Source: Bermanella sp036960565 (GTDB lineage Bacteria; Pseudomonadota; Gammaproteobacteria; Pseudomonadales; Oceanobacteraceae). From it: a stretch of 64,000 nucleotides of DNA. Position numbers and translations under genes: made by a program. Below are positions 1-9,066 of the stretch, one piece after another. The stretch is from contig JBALXQ010000009.1 in assembly GCA_036960565.1 (NCBI GenBank), positions 1 to 64,000 of the forward strand. Direction: 5' to 3'. How positions within the stretch are numbered: position 1 is the stretch's first letter; each line of letters begins with the position of its first letter. The notes beneath the pieces were generated by a model. The model saw nothing but the letters and a program-made list of their open reading frames with translations. It was not told the origin of the DNA and ran no database searches.

Positions 1-1
1 T

Positions 2-697
2 GCGGACCTTCCTATTATAGAAGCGTTAAAGCAGCAAGCCAAAGCTCAGCCTACGGCTGAGTTCTATTCCAATAATGCTAAAGCCTATTATGACGACACC
101 TTCGCTAACGATGTGAATCATGTTAGTGATCGCTTCTTATCGACTTTATCTTCTGCTCCTTCAGATAAACAGCATATTCTAGATTTAGGCTGTGGCGCGG
201 GTCGTGATAGCAAGGTATTCATTGATGCTGGCTTTACGGTTACCGCATTAGAAGCTTCAAAAGAACTCGCTTTGTTAGCCGAAAAACATACTGGTCAGCC
301 TGTTTTGAATATGCGCTATCAACAGCTTCAGGAAAAAAATACCTACGATGGTATTTGGGCCTGTGCCAGTTTATTACATTGCCCTAAAAGCCAAATTGAA
401 TATGTAATGCAGAGTTGTATTGATGCTTTGAAAGAAGGCGGCGTATTTTATTTTTCTTTTAAGCACGGCGAAGGCGAACGCCTAGATGATTGGGGCCGTT
501 TCTTTAATGATTACACGCTTGAGAGTTTAAAAGCGCTGATCGCTAAATTTGACGAATTAGACGTTATCGAACTGTGGCAAGAAACAGAGTTATTACGGGG
601 TAAAGATCAAACTTGGATAAATGGCCTTGTTCGTAAAGTCGATGAGTCTAATAAAGACGGTGTGCCTAAACAAGCAGTGAAAAAGGTTAAGTTGTAA
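2..697 (+). CDS. class I SAM-dependent methyltransferase, left end missing
   Basis: The reading frame is open to the left edge, so the true start lies outside the window; about 231 residues are visible. A first in-window start codon (GTG at 113) is probably not the real one, because the residues before it (FYSNNAKAYYDDTF) look like the usual lead-in helix of small methyltransferases. Motif I is clear (LDLGCGAGRDS), followed by the acidic end of strand 2 (TALEASKEL) and a motif-IV-like segment (GIWACASLLHC). It should transfer a methyl group from S-adenosylmethionine, but the substrate cannot be read from the sequence. It ends in TAA, followed by about 230 bp without an evident gene. The missing N-terminus may carry another domain. 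Confidence 0.8.
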   Translation, partial: ADLPIIEALKQQAKAQPTAEFYSNNAKAYYDDTFANDVNHVSDRFLSTLSSAPSDKQHILDLGCGAGRDSKVFIDAGFTVTALEASKELALLAEKHTGQPVLNMRYQQLQEKNTYDGIWACASLLHCPKSQIEYVMQSCIDALKEGGVFYFSFKHGEGERLDDWGRFFNDYTLESLKALIAKFDELDVIELWQETELLRGKDQTWINGLVRKVDESNKDGVPKQAVKKVKL

Positions 698-931
698 ATG
701 AATACGCAAACCTCTTCTTAAAATTTCGGCTCAAACCAAAAGTGTTCGTTGTTAAGCAGTGGTATCAGTAGTGGTAATTTTCTTAATCGAATCAGCGGAT
801 TAATGCTCTAGAAAAATATTCTGGCTTCGTTAATAATCGTGATTAGAAAATGTTCAATTATTAGATATAACCCTCGCAGATGCTACGTAAAGAATAAAAA
901 CTATAAATTTCAATAGGCACCTCTCTAGATT

Positions 932-1199
932 ATGAATTCACTTAACTGGGGCCTGTTTGGCCCTGAAAAATTGGAAAGCGCACGTAGAACCCGTGCCTTA
1001 GGGTTAGGGGCTTGCGTTAGTAACTTTCACGAACTGGCTGTGCCCGGCATGGGTTCTGTTTGGTTTGAAGGCAGTTGATATCGCCTTTAATAGGCATACA
1101 CTTGGCTACAGAAGCTAGGGGAAGGGGGCTAAAGGTGTGTGGAACGCGGTTAAAGCTGCTCATAAGCAGTTAGGGTTGCATGGCTCTTTTTTACCATGA
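932..1199 (+). pseudogene. decayed gene, coherent across three reading frames
   Basis: From the ATG at 932 one frame reads MNSLNWGLFGPEKLESARRT and continues to ELAVPGMGSVWF before a stop near 1077. The next coherent piece (QLISPLIGIHLATEARG) is in a second frame, and GVWNAVKAAHKQLGLHGSFL is in a third, ending at TGA 1197-1199. Protein-like text that moves through three frames without long gaps indicates at least two small indels in a formerly intact gene. The remaining 90 or so codons are probably only the N-terminal part. The pieces remind me of a conserved proteobacterial hypothetical family, but this is recall only. The flanking 698-931 and 1200-1250 show no gene. Confidence 0.55.
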
Positions 1200-1250
1200 A
1201 TTACCAGAATATTTTTATAGCAAAGAGCTATATAGCGTGGGTACTAATAA

Positions 1251-1877
1251 GTGACTGAAGAAATTGAAGATAGCAATGTGCGCAATCGATTACTTGAAGC
1301 TGGGTCTGAATTGTTTTTAGAAAATGATTTTCATTCGGTTAGTCTGCGTGAAATTGCAGAAAAGGCCCAAACCACCAGTGCCATGATAAATTATTACTTT
1401 AAAAGTAAACATGGTCTATTTGAAGAGATGGTCATATACCAATACGGCAAGATAATGAACACCTTTGCAGAAGATGCGTTAAAGGGTGAGCCACTTGACC
1501 ATGTTGTGATTATTAAGAAAGTTTTACAGGTGTATCGGGATAATCCTGGCTTGGCTCATTTTATTGTTAAAACAACTGCCATTCAATCGGGGCCGGGCAG
1601 TCAATTCTTACGGGATATGTTTCATTTTGAAAAAGACATGACCGAAAAAATGGCCATTGAGCATAAGCAAAAAGGCATTGTTCGCGAAGAAGTTGATGTA
1701 GAGGTTATGCGCATATTATCAATATGTGTCACTATTTTTCCGGCCTATATGGCCGATGGCTTAAGATCGCTTTATGGTAGTGATGAAGAATACTATGACT
1801 TTGAAGATAGATTCGCCAATGTGGTCGGTAGCCTAATGAGTAAAGCGGTTTACCATGATCATGTTAAGTTTAAATAA
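1251..1877 (+). CDS. TetR/AcrR family transcriptional regulator
   Basis: A 208-residue protein with a typical TetR N-terminal helix-turn-helix at about residues 10-55 (RNRLLEAGSELFLENDF, then SLREIAEKAQTTSAMINYYF and KSKHGLFEEM). The C-terminal two thirds are helical and would hold the ligand pocket and dimer interface; nothing there identifies the inducer. The start is GTG without a strong ribosome site. It follows the decayed gene at 932-1199, which may once have been its target or partner; TetR repressors usually act on neighbours. No convincing operator palindrome was seen directly upstream. Confidence 0.85.
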   Translation: MTEEIEDSNVRNRLLEAGSELFLENDFHSVSLREIAEKAQTTSAMINYYFKSKHGLFEEMVIYQYGKIMNTFAEDALKGEPLDHVVIIKKVLQVYRDNPGLAHFIVKTTAIQSGPGSQFLRDMFHFEKDMTEKMAIEHKQKGIVREEVDVEVMRILSICVTIFPAYMADGLRSLYGSDEEYYDFEDRFANVVGSLMSKAVYHDHVKFK

Positions 1878-1942
1878 TTAAGAGCCTTGATACGTCTGTT
1901 GGTGAATCTATTCGCAAGTGTAGCTAGAAAAAACGGGAGGTA

Positions 1943-2008
1943 TACAGTAAGTGGTTAGCGCTATTTTTAAGTAAGCACCATATTTTGTAAAAATGCCAAC
2001 TTACTGTA
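1943..2008. repeat. inverted repeat with 10-bp arms between convergent genes
   Basis: TACAGTAAGT at 1943-1952 is the exact reverse complement of ACTTACTGTA at 1999-2008, with 46 bp between. It lies in the 150-bp gap between the ends of the TetR gene (+) and the GLUG protein gene (-). The loop is long for a terminator and no T-run follows directly on the plus strand. It may be a weak bidirectional terminator or the remnant of a small mobile repeat. Confidence 0.35.
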
Positions 2009-2029
2009 TTTACTCTGCTAAGAACTTGT

Positions 2030-3292
2030 TTATTGCAGTTGCAGCATTCCTTCAAAATCTTTTAGTGTGGGTAGGTTTAGGCCTTCATTAATATCCCAGG
2101 TGTTGAAAAAATCTAAAGATAGAAAGCTGCTCTGGCGGTAATATTGTACTGGTGGGGTGTCCCAGCAAAGAATATCCCCTTGAAGGCTTGGCGAGTAGGT
2201 CTCACCCACTAGGCAATGCTCGTCATCATTATAACCATTAACGTTTTTAGCCAGCACGTTGTTTAATTTCCCATATTTTGTTTTGCCTATTGCCGCCCCC
2301 ACACGGCCCCCATTTGCAAATGTAATGTCTACGCTTGAGTAGGCGTCGTATACATGGGCAGAGTCGTTTAGTAAACCCATGAGTCCACCGGCATTTTGAA
2401 TTTGGTAATTCATGGCGCTAACACTGCCTGTTGCGAATACCTGCCTTATTTCCATTGCAGAGCCCGCTATGCCGCCGGTAAATAAAACCTTATTGCAGTT
2501 ATTAAGGTTAAAATTTATTTCTGCAAAACTCTGAATTATTTTATAAGTTTCGCCTACTAGCCCACCAAGATAATTAACTTTAGCGTTAGATTCGCAGCTA
2601 ACACTAATTTGAGCACTGGAATTGGTTAAGGTACTAAGCCCGCCTAAGTAACCAAACAAGCCCCCAACCTTTGAATCTGGATAGTAGCCCGAGCTGGGAG
2701 TGGCCACTAGAGTGAAGCGGCTATTGCGAACATGTAAATTATTTAAAGTGGTGGCGATGTCTACATCGGAATAGGCCGATATTGCTCCCATCTCGTTTCC
2801 TTTTATGTCGGCATTTCTTACTAATATATTCGAAAAATGGGTGGCGTTAGAATTAGCTACTAAGGCAGCTGCCTTTGAATTTTCATAGGCTGGTGTTGCT
2901 AGGGCGGTGATATTTTCAAGAGTTAAGTTTTTAAATTCGGCGCCATAGCTGGAAGAAAATAGGGCTATATTTGATGAGATTGTTGATAGAAAAAGGTTTG
3001 TTATGCTGAAATTCTTTCCATCTAATACACCAGTAAAAGGCTCGTTGGAATTGAATTGGCTGGAAAATACTAGGGGGCTAAAGACGATTCCAGTACAGTC
3101 AATATCATTTGCCAATTGATAATTTCCATCGGCTTGTGAAATGTTTTGCAGCTCGCTGCAATTGGTTATATTAAAGTTTAGGGTTTCACTGTTTTCAACT
3201 TCACTGGCTAATTCAGCCATGCTGTTGGTCGCCAGTGAAAGGCATAATAGCGATTTGGTTACTAAGGCTGTTATCTGTTTATAATTGCTCAT
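2030..3292 (-). CDS. secreted GLUG-repeat protein
   Basis: The likely start is the ATG at 3292, which has AGGAAA five bases upstream, rather than a start seven codons earlier; this gives about 420 residues. The N-terminus is a signal peptide (MSNYKQITALVTKSLLCLSL, cleavage near NSMA-EL). After a segment typical of such proteins (YQLANDIDCTGIVFSPL, FTGVLDGKNFSITNLFL) come at least four GLUG-type units: GGLFGYLGG, GGLVGETYKIIQSFAEI, GGIAGSAMEIRQVFATGSV, GGLMGLL. GLUG repeats form beta-helix-like extracellular regions in adhesins and IgA-protease-type proteins. No catalytic domain or cell-wall anchor is visible. The role, perhaps surface or matrix related, is inferred. Confidence 0.7.
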   Translation of the reverse strand: MSNYKQITALVTKSLLCLSLATNSMAELASEVENSETLNFNITNCSELQNISQADGNYQLANDIDCTGIVFSPLVFSSQFNSNEPFTGVLDGKNFSITNLFLSTISSNIALFSSSYGAEFKNLTLENITALATPAYENSKAAALVANSNATHFSNILVRNADIKGNEMGAISAYSDVDIATTLNNLHVRNSRFTLVATPSSGYYPDSKVGGLFGYLGGLSTLTNSSAQISVSCESNAKVNYLGGLVGETYKIIQSFAEINFNLNNCNKVLFTGGIAGSAMEIRQVFATGSVSAMNYQIQNAGGLMGLLNDSAHVYDAYSSVDITFANGGRVGAAIGKTKYGKLNNVLAKNVNGYNDDEHCLVGETYSPSLQGDILCWDTPPVQYYRQSSFLSLDFFNTWDINEGLNLPTLKDFEGMLQLQ

Positions 3293-3366
3293 ACATTTCC
3301 TATATAAATGCATTAATTTTGGTTGGCAATAACAACGATAGAAGGGAAAGCAAAAGCTTCAAATTA

Positions 3367-3402
3367 TATAGTTAATCAAAATCACCAAATTGATTAACTA
3401 TA
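3367..3402 (-). terminator. 13-bp perfect hairpin between two minus-strand genes
   Basis: TATAGTTAATCAA and TTGATTAACTATA form a 13-bp perfect stem with a 10-base loop. It lies after the M23 lipoprotein gene (ends 3470) and before the start of the next minus-strand gene (3292). A clear U-run after the stem is missing on the minus strand, so termination is likely but not certain. Confidence 0.45.
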
Positions 3403-3469
3403 AAATTAAAGGTGCTAATTAGGCGGGTGTTACAGGCGAGTCTGGCGAGTGTGATCTCTCAAATTAACC

Positions 3470-4690
3470 TTAGCAATTATCTTCAATCCACAAACCAGCA
3501 TTGTCTCTTACATCAATTGCTCTGGCTTTAATGCATAAGGTTTCTGCGCTGTTGGTTCCGTTCAAATTTTTGAAGGTAACGTCTAAAATATAATCTTGGG
3601 TGGTGGCATTAAAACGCTCAGCGAAGATTTCAAAACCGTTAAAACTGCCAATTTGGTTGTTGTCTTCTAGGGTATTATCAATGTGCACGTTGGCGTTATA
3701 AGTAGTGGGCAGTGATTCATGAAACGGGCTTTCATATATTCCGCCAAATTCAAATTCAGCCCATGGAAACTGGCTGGTATCTTGATATGTATATTGGCGG
3801 TTTAATTGCTGCATATCATAGATCGGAGGTGACACAAAATAGCCGCCTCCTTCGGGTGTTAAGCCAAGGGGTGTTTCACCTGATTGAACTATGGGTGTTA
3901 AGGTTGTGCTTGAAGTTTTTTCAAACAGTGCTATTTCTAAACGATTTAAATCCAGTTCAATGTTGTGGTTTATGGTGGCGGTTAAAGTAACTTTTGGCTG
4001 TAGCGAATTGCTTTTATCTATTAGTTTAAAACTTAAATTTATATTGTTGGCATTTACATTTTCAGTGGCCAAATACTTAATGGGGTGAATGGCATCCCGT
4101 TGTAATGCGCTGGTAATATTATGATTGCCGGGCACTTCACGAATTTCAAAGTGTAGGTGTGCAAAGCCACTGCTACTGGCGCCCGTATAAGCAATCAGTT
4201 GCCCCTTTAAAATGTCGTCTCCTTCGTTTACTACCCAGTTAGATAAATGAAAATACAGACTGTGCAAGCAGTTTGAAATATCACAGTTGGCGCTGGTTTC
4301 ATCATAGTGCCGCAAGATCACAATAGGGTCTTGATAGGCTTCGTAAGCACCTGCTCGGGTGACTTTGCCATTTGCCATAGCAAATACTGGGCTGCCCAGC
4401 GGGGCAGGAATATCTATGCCCCTATGAAAATCGTACCTTAAGTCTTCATTGGCTAGTTGGCGTGGACCATAGGTGCTGGAAAGCGGCCCATCGTGAAATG
4501 CACTGGTATGGCGGTTAGTGGGGCAGTTATCCAAGGGCGTCCAGCCAGTAGGTGCAGACAAGTATATATGGCCACACAATGGCCAGATAAAATCGGCGGG
4601 CACAGTGACTTGGGCGGAAGGCTCGTTACTTGAGTTATCAGGCAGGCAAGCGCACAAAAATAAAGCCAAGATGAATAACGATTTAGGCAT
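3470..4690 (-). CDS. M23 family metallopeptidase, lipoprotein
   Basis: A 406-residue protein. The N-terminus is a lipoprotein signal (MPKSLFILALFLCAC; Cys13 or Cys15 is the likely lipidated residue). The peptidase domain covers about residues 85-185 with the LytM zinc ligands: H89-x3-D93 (HRGID) and the H178-L-H180 pair (FAHLHFE), plus H148 in LYFHLS and the usual GKV and KGQLIAYTG segments. Such enzymes cleave peptide crosslinks in peptidoglycan. The ~220 residues after the domain are not recognised. All catalytic residues are present, so it is probably active rather than an EnvC-like activator. It probably sits in the outer membrane facing the periplasm. Confidence 0.85.
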   Translation of the reverse strand: MPKSLFILALFLCACLPDNSSNEPSAQVTVPADFIWPLCGHIYLSAPTGWTPLDNCPTNRHTSAFHDGPLSSTYGPRQLANEDLRYDFHRGIDIPAPLGSPVFAMANGKVTRAGAYEAYQDPIVILRHYDETSANCDISNCLHSLYFHLSNWVVNEGDDILKGQLIAYTGASSSGFAHLHFEIREVPGNHNITSALQRDAIHPIKYLATENVNANNINLSFKLIDKSNSLQPKVTLTATINHNIELDLNRLEIALFEKTSSTTLTPIVQSGETPLGLTPEGGGYFVSPPIYDMQQLNRQYTYQDTSQFPWAEFEFGGIYESPFHESLPTTYNANVHIDNTLEDNNQIGSFNGFEIFAERFNATTQDYILDVTFKNLNGTNSAETLCIKARAIDVRDNAGLWIEDNC

Positions 4691-4806
4691 GTGATGCTCC
4701 TTTCTTATCCCTAAGAATAGAGCATTTCATGCTGGTTATTAGCTTGGGGTTGAATGGTGTGCAGGGGGGTGCGAGGGTTTAATATTGCATTTTACCTACC
4801 CCCCAT

Positions 4807-5691
4807 TTAGGCAATTTTCTTAAGTTCATTTAACTGCTCTAGCCTTTGTTCTATCTGCTTTACCGCCTGTTTATAGCTGGCGCGTAAATGCTTCTTTAAA
4901 TGCTGTGTGGCATTTTTATTGTTAATGCCTTTTATTTGGCAAAAAAGCGCTAACGCAAACACGCTGTCTAGCTCTGTTAATGCGGGTTGGCGATTGGCCA
5001 TGGCGTTATAACAAGAGCCACAACCGCCCCGAAAAGTATAAGCAGAATTGGTGAGCAGTACTCCAAAGCCCATCATACTGGCGAGCACTTCACTGGCTTC
5101 GGCAAAAAACTGCGGACCTCCGGGAGGCTGCTGCCCCGACTGAATGATCAAATGCTGGGCAATAATGTGGGCGTAACTGGCGCTTAAATCTTCGGGCTTA
5201 AGAGTTTGCTGCGGATCATAAAAAACAAATAGCGGCTGTGCAGTATTGATAACAGGGACTTGCTTTCCATACACGCCGGTCGCTTTGATAGACTCTTCAA
5301 TAGGCGTGGCTACTTGTGGAAATGAATTGCGCTGAATAATCGCCAATTCAGGCTGAGGGGTAGGCTGTACCTGGCACTCACTGTTTACTTTGCGCTCAAG
5401 CATTGATCTAAGTTCAAACGGCCAATGACGTAATCCGGCGTAACGCACAGTATGCGCAAAGATATTCTGTGCCTTCTCATCCACACTGCTCACACGCCCA
5501 GGGAAAAACTCATTACTGGGGGCCACTAGCTGCGTTCGTTTAAAAAACTCTTCATGATCAAAATTCTGAAGCACCCAGGCTACGCTTGCGAAAATAAAGT
5601 CGGCACTAGTTTGATCAATTAATGGTTTGCTTTTAAGAAAACCCGGCTTTGAAAAGGAAGTCTTTAAAAATGAAGGTAATAAGCTTTGCAT
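4807..5691 (-). CDS. conserved hypothetical, degenerate metalloprotease-like
   Basis: A 294-residue protein with no signal peptide. Residues about 160-275 resemble, from memory, a bacterial family with an HExxH zinc site followed by a conserved E and a (G-F-G-V-x-x-x-N-S-A) segment. Here the zinc motif reads HIIAQ, so the catalytic Glu and second His are lost, while FFAEASEVLASMMGFGVLLTNSAY and a Cys pair (GGCGSC) are retained. It would therefore be an inactive relative with a binding or structural role; this is inference. The C-terminus is a charged helix. The gene stands alone between the M23 lipoprotein gene and a gap. Confidence 0.5.
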   Translation of the reverse strand: MQSLLPSFLKTSFSKPGFLKSKPLIDQTSADFIFASVAWVLQNFDHEEFFKRTQLVAPSNEFFPGRVSSVDEKAQNIFAHTVRYAGLRHWPFELRSMLERKVNSECQVQPTPQPELAIIQRNSFPQVATPIEESIKATGVYGKQVPVINTAQPLFVFYDPQQTLKPEDLSASYAHIIAQHLIIQSGQQPPGGPQFFAEASEVLASMMGFGVLLTNSAYTFRGGCGSCYNAMANRQPALTELDSVFALALFCQIKGINNKNATQHLKKHLRASYKQAVKQIEQRLEQLNELKKIA

Positions 5692-6132
5692 CTTGCTCTC
5701 TTATTGAAACGAACTGCTGAATAAATTAAGACAGTAAAGATAGTATTAATGAAGCTATAAATGGCTATTAACATACCATAATGAAAGGGGAGAGTGGTCG
5801 GCGATTATTGATTTAAGGCAGGATGCAACAATCTTTTATGGTTGCGAGGTTTATAGTTTCATTTTTCCTGCATGCTTAGTACTTGAATCGCTCATAAATG
5901 ACACGTTTATTAAACCACATCACTAAAATTTTCATTGCCAATAATGCAAACGACGACTCAAAATTTGAGTCCGCTAATCCCCAAAAAGCCTAACCACGCC
6001 ATTTCCATATCCCTTCATAGAATAAAGCGACCCATTAGCTCAACTATACTTATCACCCACCCCTACACTTTTAGTGTTCTGCATTTCTCGGGATGGCCGC
6101 GTCCTAACTGGTTTATTGCCAAGGTGATTTGT
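5692..6132. other. gene-free stretch between divergent genes
   Basis: About 440 bp between the divergent starts at 5691 (-) and 6133 (+). The frame of the plus-strand gene stays open back to 5935, but those 66 codons encode no recognisable segment and precede a clean signal peptide. The region is A+T rich and should hold promoters for both genes; no convincing -35/-10 pair, operator or RNA structure was found. Confidence 0.4.
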
Positions 6133-7794
6133 ATGTCAATTCCATTCTGTGTTTTACGTGCATCTCTCTTATTTATAAGCCTGTTATTGCTACAAGGCTG
6201 CCCCTTTGATGACGATTCGAAGGCTACCCTTATTGGTCATTTAACCGGCCCGGTGATTGAGGGTATAACTTACCAGGCCGACAGTGGCAGCGGCATTACC
6301 GACAGCAGTGGTCAATATGAATATGAAGAGGGCGATAATATTCGCTTTTTAGTAGGGGCCACTGTGTTAGGGGATACGGTTGCTGCCAAAAAATCCATGA
6401 CCACACTAGACCTAATAAATGGGGCTGTTTTATATACCAATACCACTCAGGTCAATGAAGTGGTGTACAGCAATCTTAATAACCCGGCCCGGGTCGCTTT
6501 GTATCGGTTTCATAATGTGTTAACACTTTTATTACACCTAGATGACGATCGGGACCCTACTAACGGTGTGAATATATCGCCGCAAGTGGCAGCATTGTTT
6601 GATGATGTGACACTGGATTTTTATTTGCAAAAAACCCTATCGGTTTTGCCTGTTGTGATTCGCCGGCGTTTATATCAGGCTGTAAAAGATGGCTTATTGC
6701 TAACAGTTCCTTTGCCTCCAAAAGGGTATGCCTTAGATCAGTATTACCAAATTAATAATGTTGAATCGAATTTGGCGGTGAGTATGTTCCACACCACCGA
6801 TGAATTGAATGACGGTTCTGTGCAGTTTAGTTATTACCGCGAATACGACGAGGTGGGTAATTATATTCGCGATGCTTATTCAGTCGATGGGCAAATTCAA
6901 AGAGATAGTCGTTACACTTATGACCAGTTGTATAGAGCGTTACTGTATACGTCCGACAACGACGGTGACGGGATCTTAGATGCTCGCACCACATGGGAAT
7001 ATAATGCCCTTGGGCAAACTCTTTTTGCATACAGAGATACAAATGGCGATAACGACGGTAGCGCTCAAGCCGACTATATAACCGGCTATGAATATAACGA
7101 GTTGGGCAGTCTCATTACAATAATCACTCAAACAGACCCAGTAGAGGTGGATGGCGTGATTGCCTATACCACTCAAAGCAGTTCTAGAGCGTATACCTTT
7201 GACGATGACGACCAGTTAATCACCACTGTGGCGACCATTGATGATAATAACTATTCCACTAGTCATTATAGTTACCATAGCTCTGGATTAATGCTGACCA
7301 TGCAGAGTATTAACACAGCAGAGGGAGTGGTGAGTCACGACTCTACCGTAACCAACACCTATGATGACAATCTTAATTTGTTAAGTAAAAAGCGAGTGAC
7401 TGTCGGTGGGTTTAGTTTTGAAGATATTTATACTTTTGACGAGGATGATCACCTGCTTACAAAAGCCCGCGATAGTGATGTAGATGGCAATCTAGATAGT
7501 ATAACTACCTACGGCTATAACGATGCAGGTCAGCGTATTACTCGCGAGTTAGATTCCGACGCCGATGGCGTGGCGAATTACTGGTACACATACACCTTTG
7601 ATGAACATGGCAATATCAGCACACGCTCCCATTTTAGCCCTTCAAATACTGAAGAGCCTTCTGCGGTATATACTTTTGTTTACGACCAACAGCAAAACCT
7701 GCTGTCCAGCAGTTACTTTTATGCAACGGAAATATTTTATCCTGAAAGGGCGTCTTGGCGGGCGGTGTTGGTGCAACCAAAAATTGAGCAATAA
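6133..7794 (+). CDS. lipoprotein with YD-like and calcium-type Asp repeats
   Basis: The start is set at the ATG at 6133, preceded by AAGGTG and followed by a clear lipoprotein signal (MSIPFCVLRASLLFISLLLL then Q-G-C23), giving 553 residues. Residues about 30-110 look like a small beta domain (GHLTGPVIEGITY, GQYEYEEGDNIRF). From about 215 to the end there are imperfect repeats of about 45 residues combining an RHS/YD-like tyrosine pattern (YTYDQLYRALLYT, WEYNALGQTLFAY, YSYHSSGLMLTM) with Asp-rich stretches (DNDGDGILDA, DTNGDNDGS, DSDVDGNLDS, DSDADGVANY) resembling thrombospondin type 3 calcium sites. An outer-membrane, calcium-binding surface protein is the best guess; no toxin domain or RHS core ending is present. 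Confidence 0.7.
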   Translation: MSIPFCVLRASLLFISLLLLQGCPFDDDSKATLIGHLTGPVIEGITYQADSGSGITDSSGQYEYEEGDNIRFLVGATVLGDTVAAKKSMTTLDLINGAVLYTNTTQVNEVVYSNLNNPARVALYRFHNVLTLLLHLDDDRDPTNGVNISPQVAALFDDVTLDFYLQKTLSVLPVVIRRRLYQAVKDGLLLTVPLPPKGYALDQYYQINNVESNLAVSMFHTTDELNDGSVQFSYYREYDEVGNYIRDAYSVDGQIQRDSRYTYDQLYRALLYTSDNDGDGILDARTTWEYNALGQTLFAYRDTNGDNDGSAQADYITGYEYNELGSLITIITQTDPVEVDGVIAYTTQSSSRAYTFDDDDQLITTVATIDDNNYSTSHYSYHSSGLMLTMQSINTAEGVVSHDSTVTNTYDDNLNLLSKKRVTVGGFSFEDIYTFDEDDHLLTKARDSDVDGNLDSITTYGYNDAGQRITRELDSDADGVANYWYTYTFDEHGNISTRSHFSPSNTEEPSAVYTFVYDQQQNLLSSSYFYATEIFYPERASWRAVLVQPKIEQ

Positions 7795-7834
7795 TTAATA
7801 TTTTTTGGGTTTGTAACGCGCCTTTTTTAGCTTT

Positions 7835-8839
7835 TCACTTATGTTGCTGCTGCCAATCACGTTCAAAAAAATTCCAGATCTCCAGCGCAGATTCAATGTC
7901 CGCGTTGGTGTCTCCAAATAACCCACCTAGGCTAACTAGTTTTGAAGGGATCGAGTGGCCACCACCCATAATTGTATATAGATTTATTTCTGGCCCGCCT
8001 TCTTGCTGCCAAGTTGAGATTTCTATAGTGGATTGGTCTGATTTATTGGAGTCGGTGATTTTCTTTCTAATTTCTAATACGTTTTGATAGCCAGCTAATT
8101 TAAGCCAGTAGTTAATCGTGTCTTTAGATGATAATACTTCGCCTCGGCTTTCATTGCCTAAAATAGAAACCAAGCCGCCTTCGTAAGGGTTAAACGAATC
8201 GGCTGTGCCGTTAAACAAGGATATCGAAATAGCTTGTCCTTTTGGCTTACAATCTAAATTTTTGGTGACGGGTAAATTGGCTGCGATAGGGGCGATGGCG
8301 GCCACCAAATTAGGAGTCTCCATTGCTAGTCGAAAACTTAAATGACCACCGTTGGAATATCCCGTTGCATAAACTCTTTTTGTGTTGATACCGTAGTGGC
8401 TAGAGAACCAATTTCGCATCTGTGTGACAAAAACGACATCATTGATATTTTCAATGTTGGCGGCATAATCAGCGCTGGCTCGACAATCATTCCAATGACG
8501 ATCGTAGCCATCAGGGTAAGCCACAATGAATCCTTCCTTATCTGCAATAACATCAAATTGGTAAGCGGTGCGCTCACGCATTTTCTTGCCACTGGATAAG
8601 GAACTGTGAAAAACAAACACTAGAGCTGGCTCGGATTTTAGTTTTTGTGGTACGTAGTAATGAAATGTGCGCTGGTGACCATTAAGTAAGATGGTTTTAC
8701 TTTGTAAACTTGCACTAAGAGAGGGCTCTGGAATAGCTTGGGGGTAGAGTAGGTATAAATAGCTACCAATTATTATCGTAGTTAATACTAATAATGCGAT
8801 CACAGATGCTTTAATTTTTTTCACTGTAGTGCTTACCAT
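7835..8839 (-). CDS. PHB-depolymerase/feruloyl-esterase-like hydrolase
   Basis: A 334-residue alpha/beta hydrolase with an N-terminal membrane segment or uncleaved signal (residues 10-32). It matches the LpqC/poly(3-hydroxybutyrate) depolymerase family: the oxyanion region FVFHSSLSSGKKMRERT, AYPDGYDRHWNDC, the nucleophile elbow G-Y-S-N-G, and a C-terminal catalytic His in MGGGHSIP. Family members cleave polyester or feruloyl ester bonds outside the cytoplasm; the substrate here is unknown. It is convergent with the repeat lipoprotein gene. Confidence 0.75.
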   Translation of the reverse strand: MVSTTVKKIKASVIALLVLTTIIIGSYLYLLYPQAIPEPSLSASLQSKTILLNGHQRTFHYYVPQKLKSEPALVFVFHSSLSSGKKMRERTAYQFDVIADKEGFIVAYPDGYDRHWNDCRASADYAANIENINDVVFVTQMRNWFSSHYGINTKRVYATGYSNGGHLSFRLAMETPNLVAAIAPIAANLPVTKNLDCKPKGQAISISLFNGTADSFNPYEGGLVSILGNESRGEVLSSKDTINYWLKLAGYQNVLEIRKKITDSNKSDQSTIEISTWQQEGGPEINLYTIMGGGHSIPSKLVSLGGLFGDTNADIESALEIWNFFERDWQQQHK

Positions 8840-9066
8840 TTGTTTTGGATTTACAAAGTAAATGTTTCATTGCTTGAAAATTAATTCATCTCTGCTTTTA
8901 GTATTCTATTTTCCCTAGGGCATTATAATCACAGAGAGTTTTAATTAGCGCATAAGTAAGATCTTAATTGGGGGCTTGGCGGATTGGGCCAGTAAGATGA
9001 CTTAAAATATTATAACCGTTCTAATATTGTGAATGTTGAAACCCAAAAATAAAGGTGAAAAAATAG

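Noticed and set aside
5935..6132. 66-residue N-terminal extension of the repeat lipoprotein
   Set aside because: The ATG at 6133 has a ribosome site and starts a perfect lipoprotein signal; the extension would bury it.
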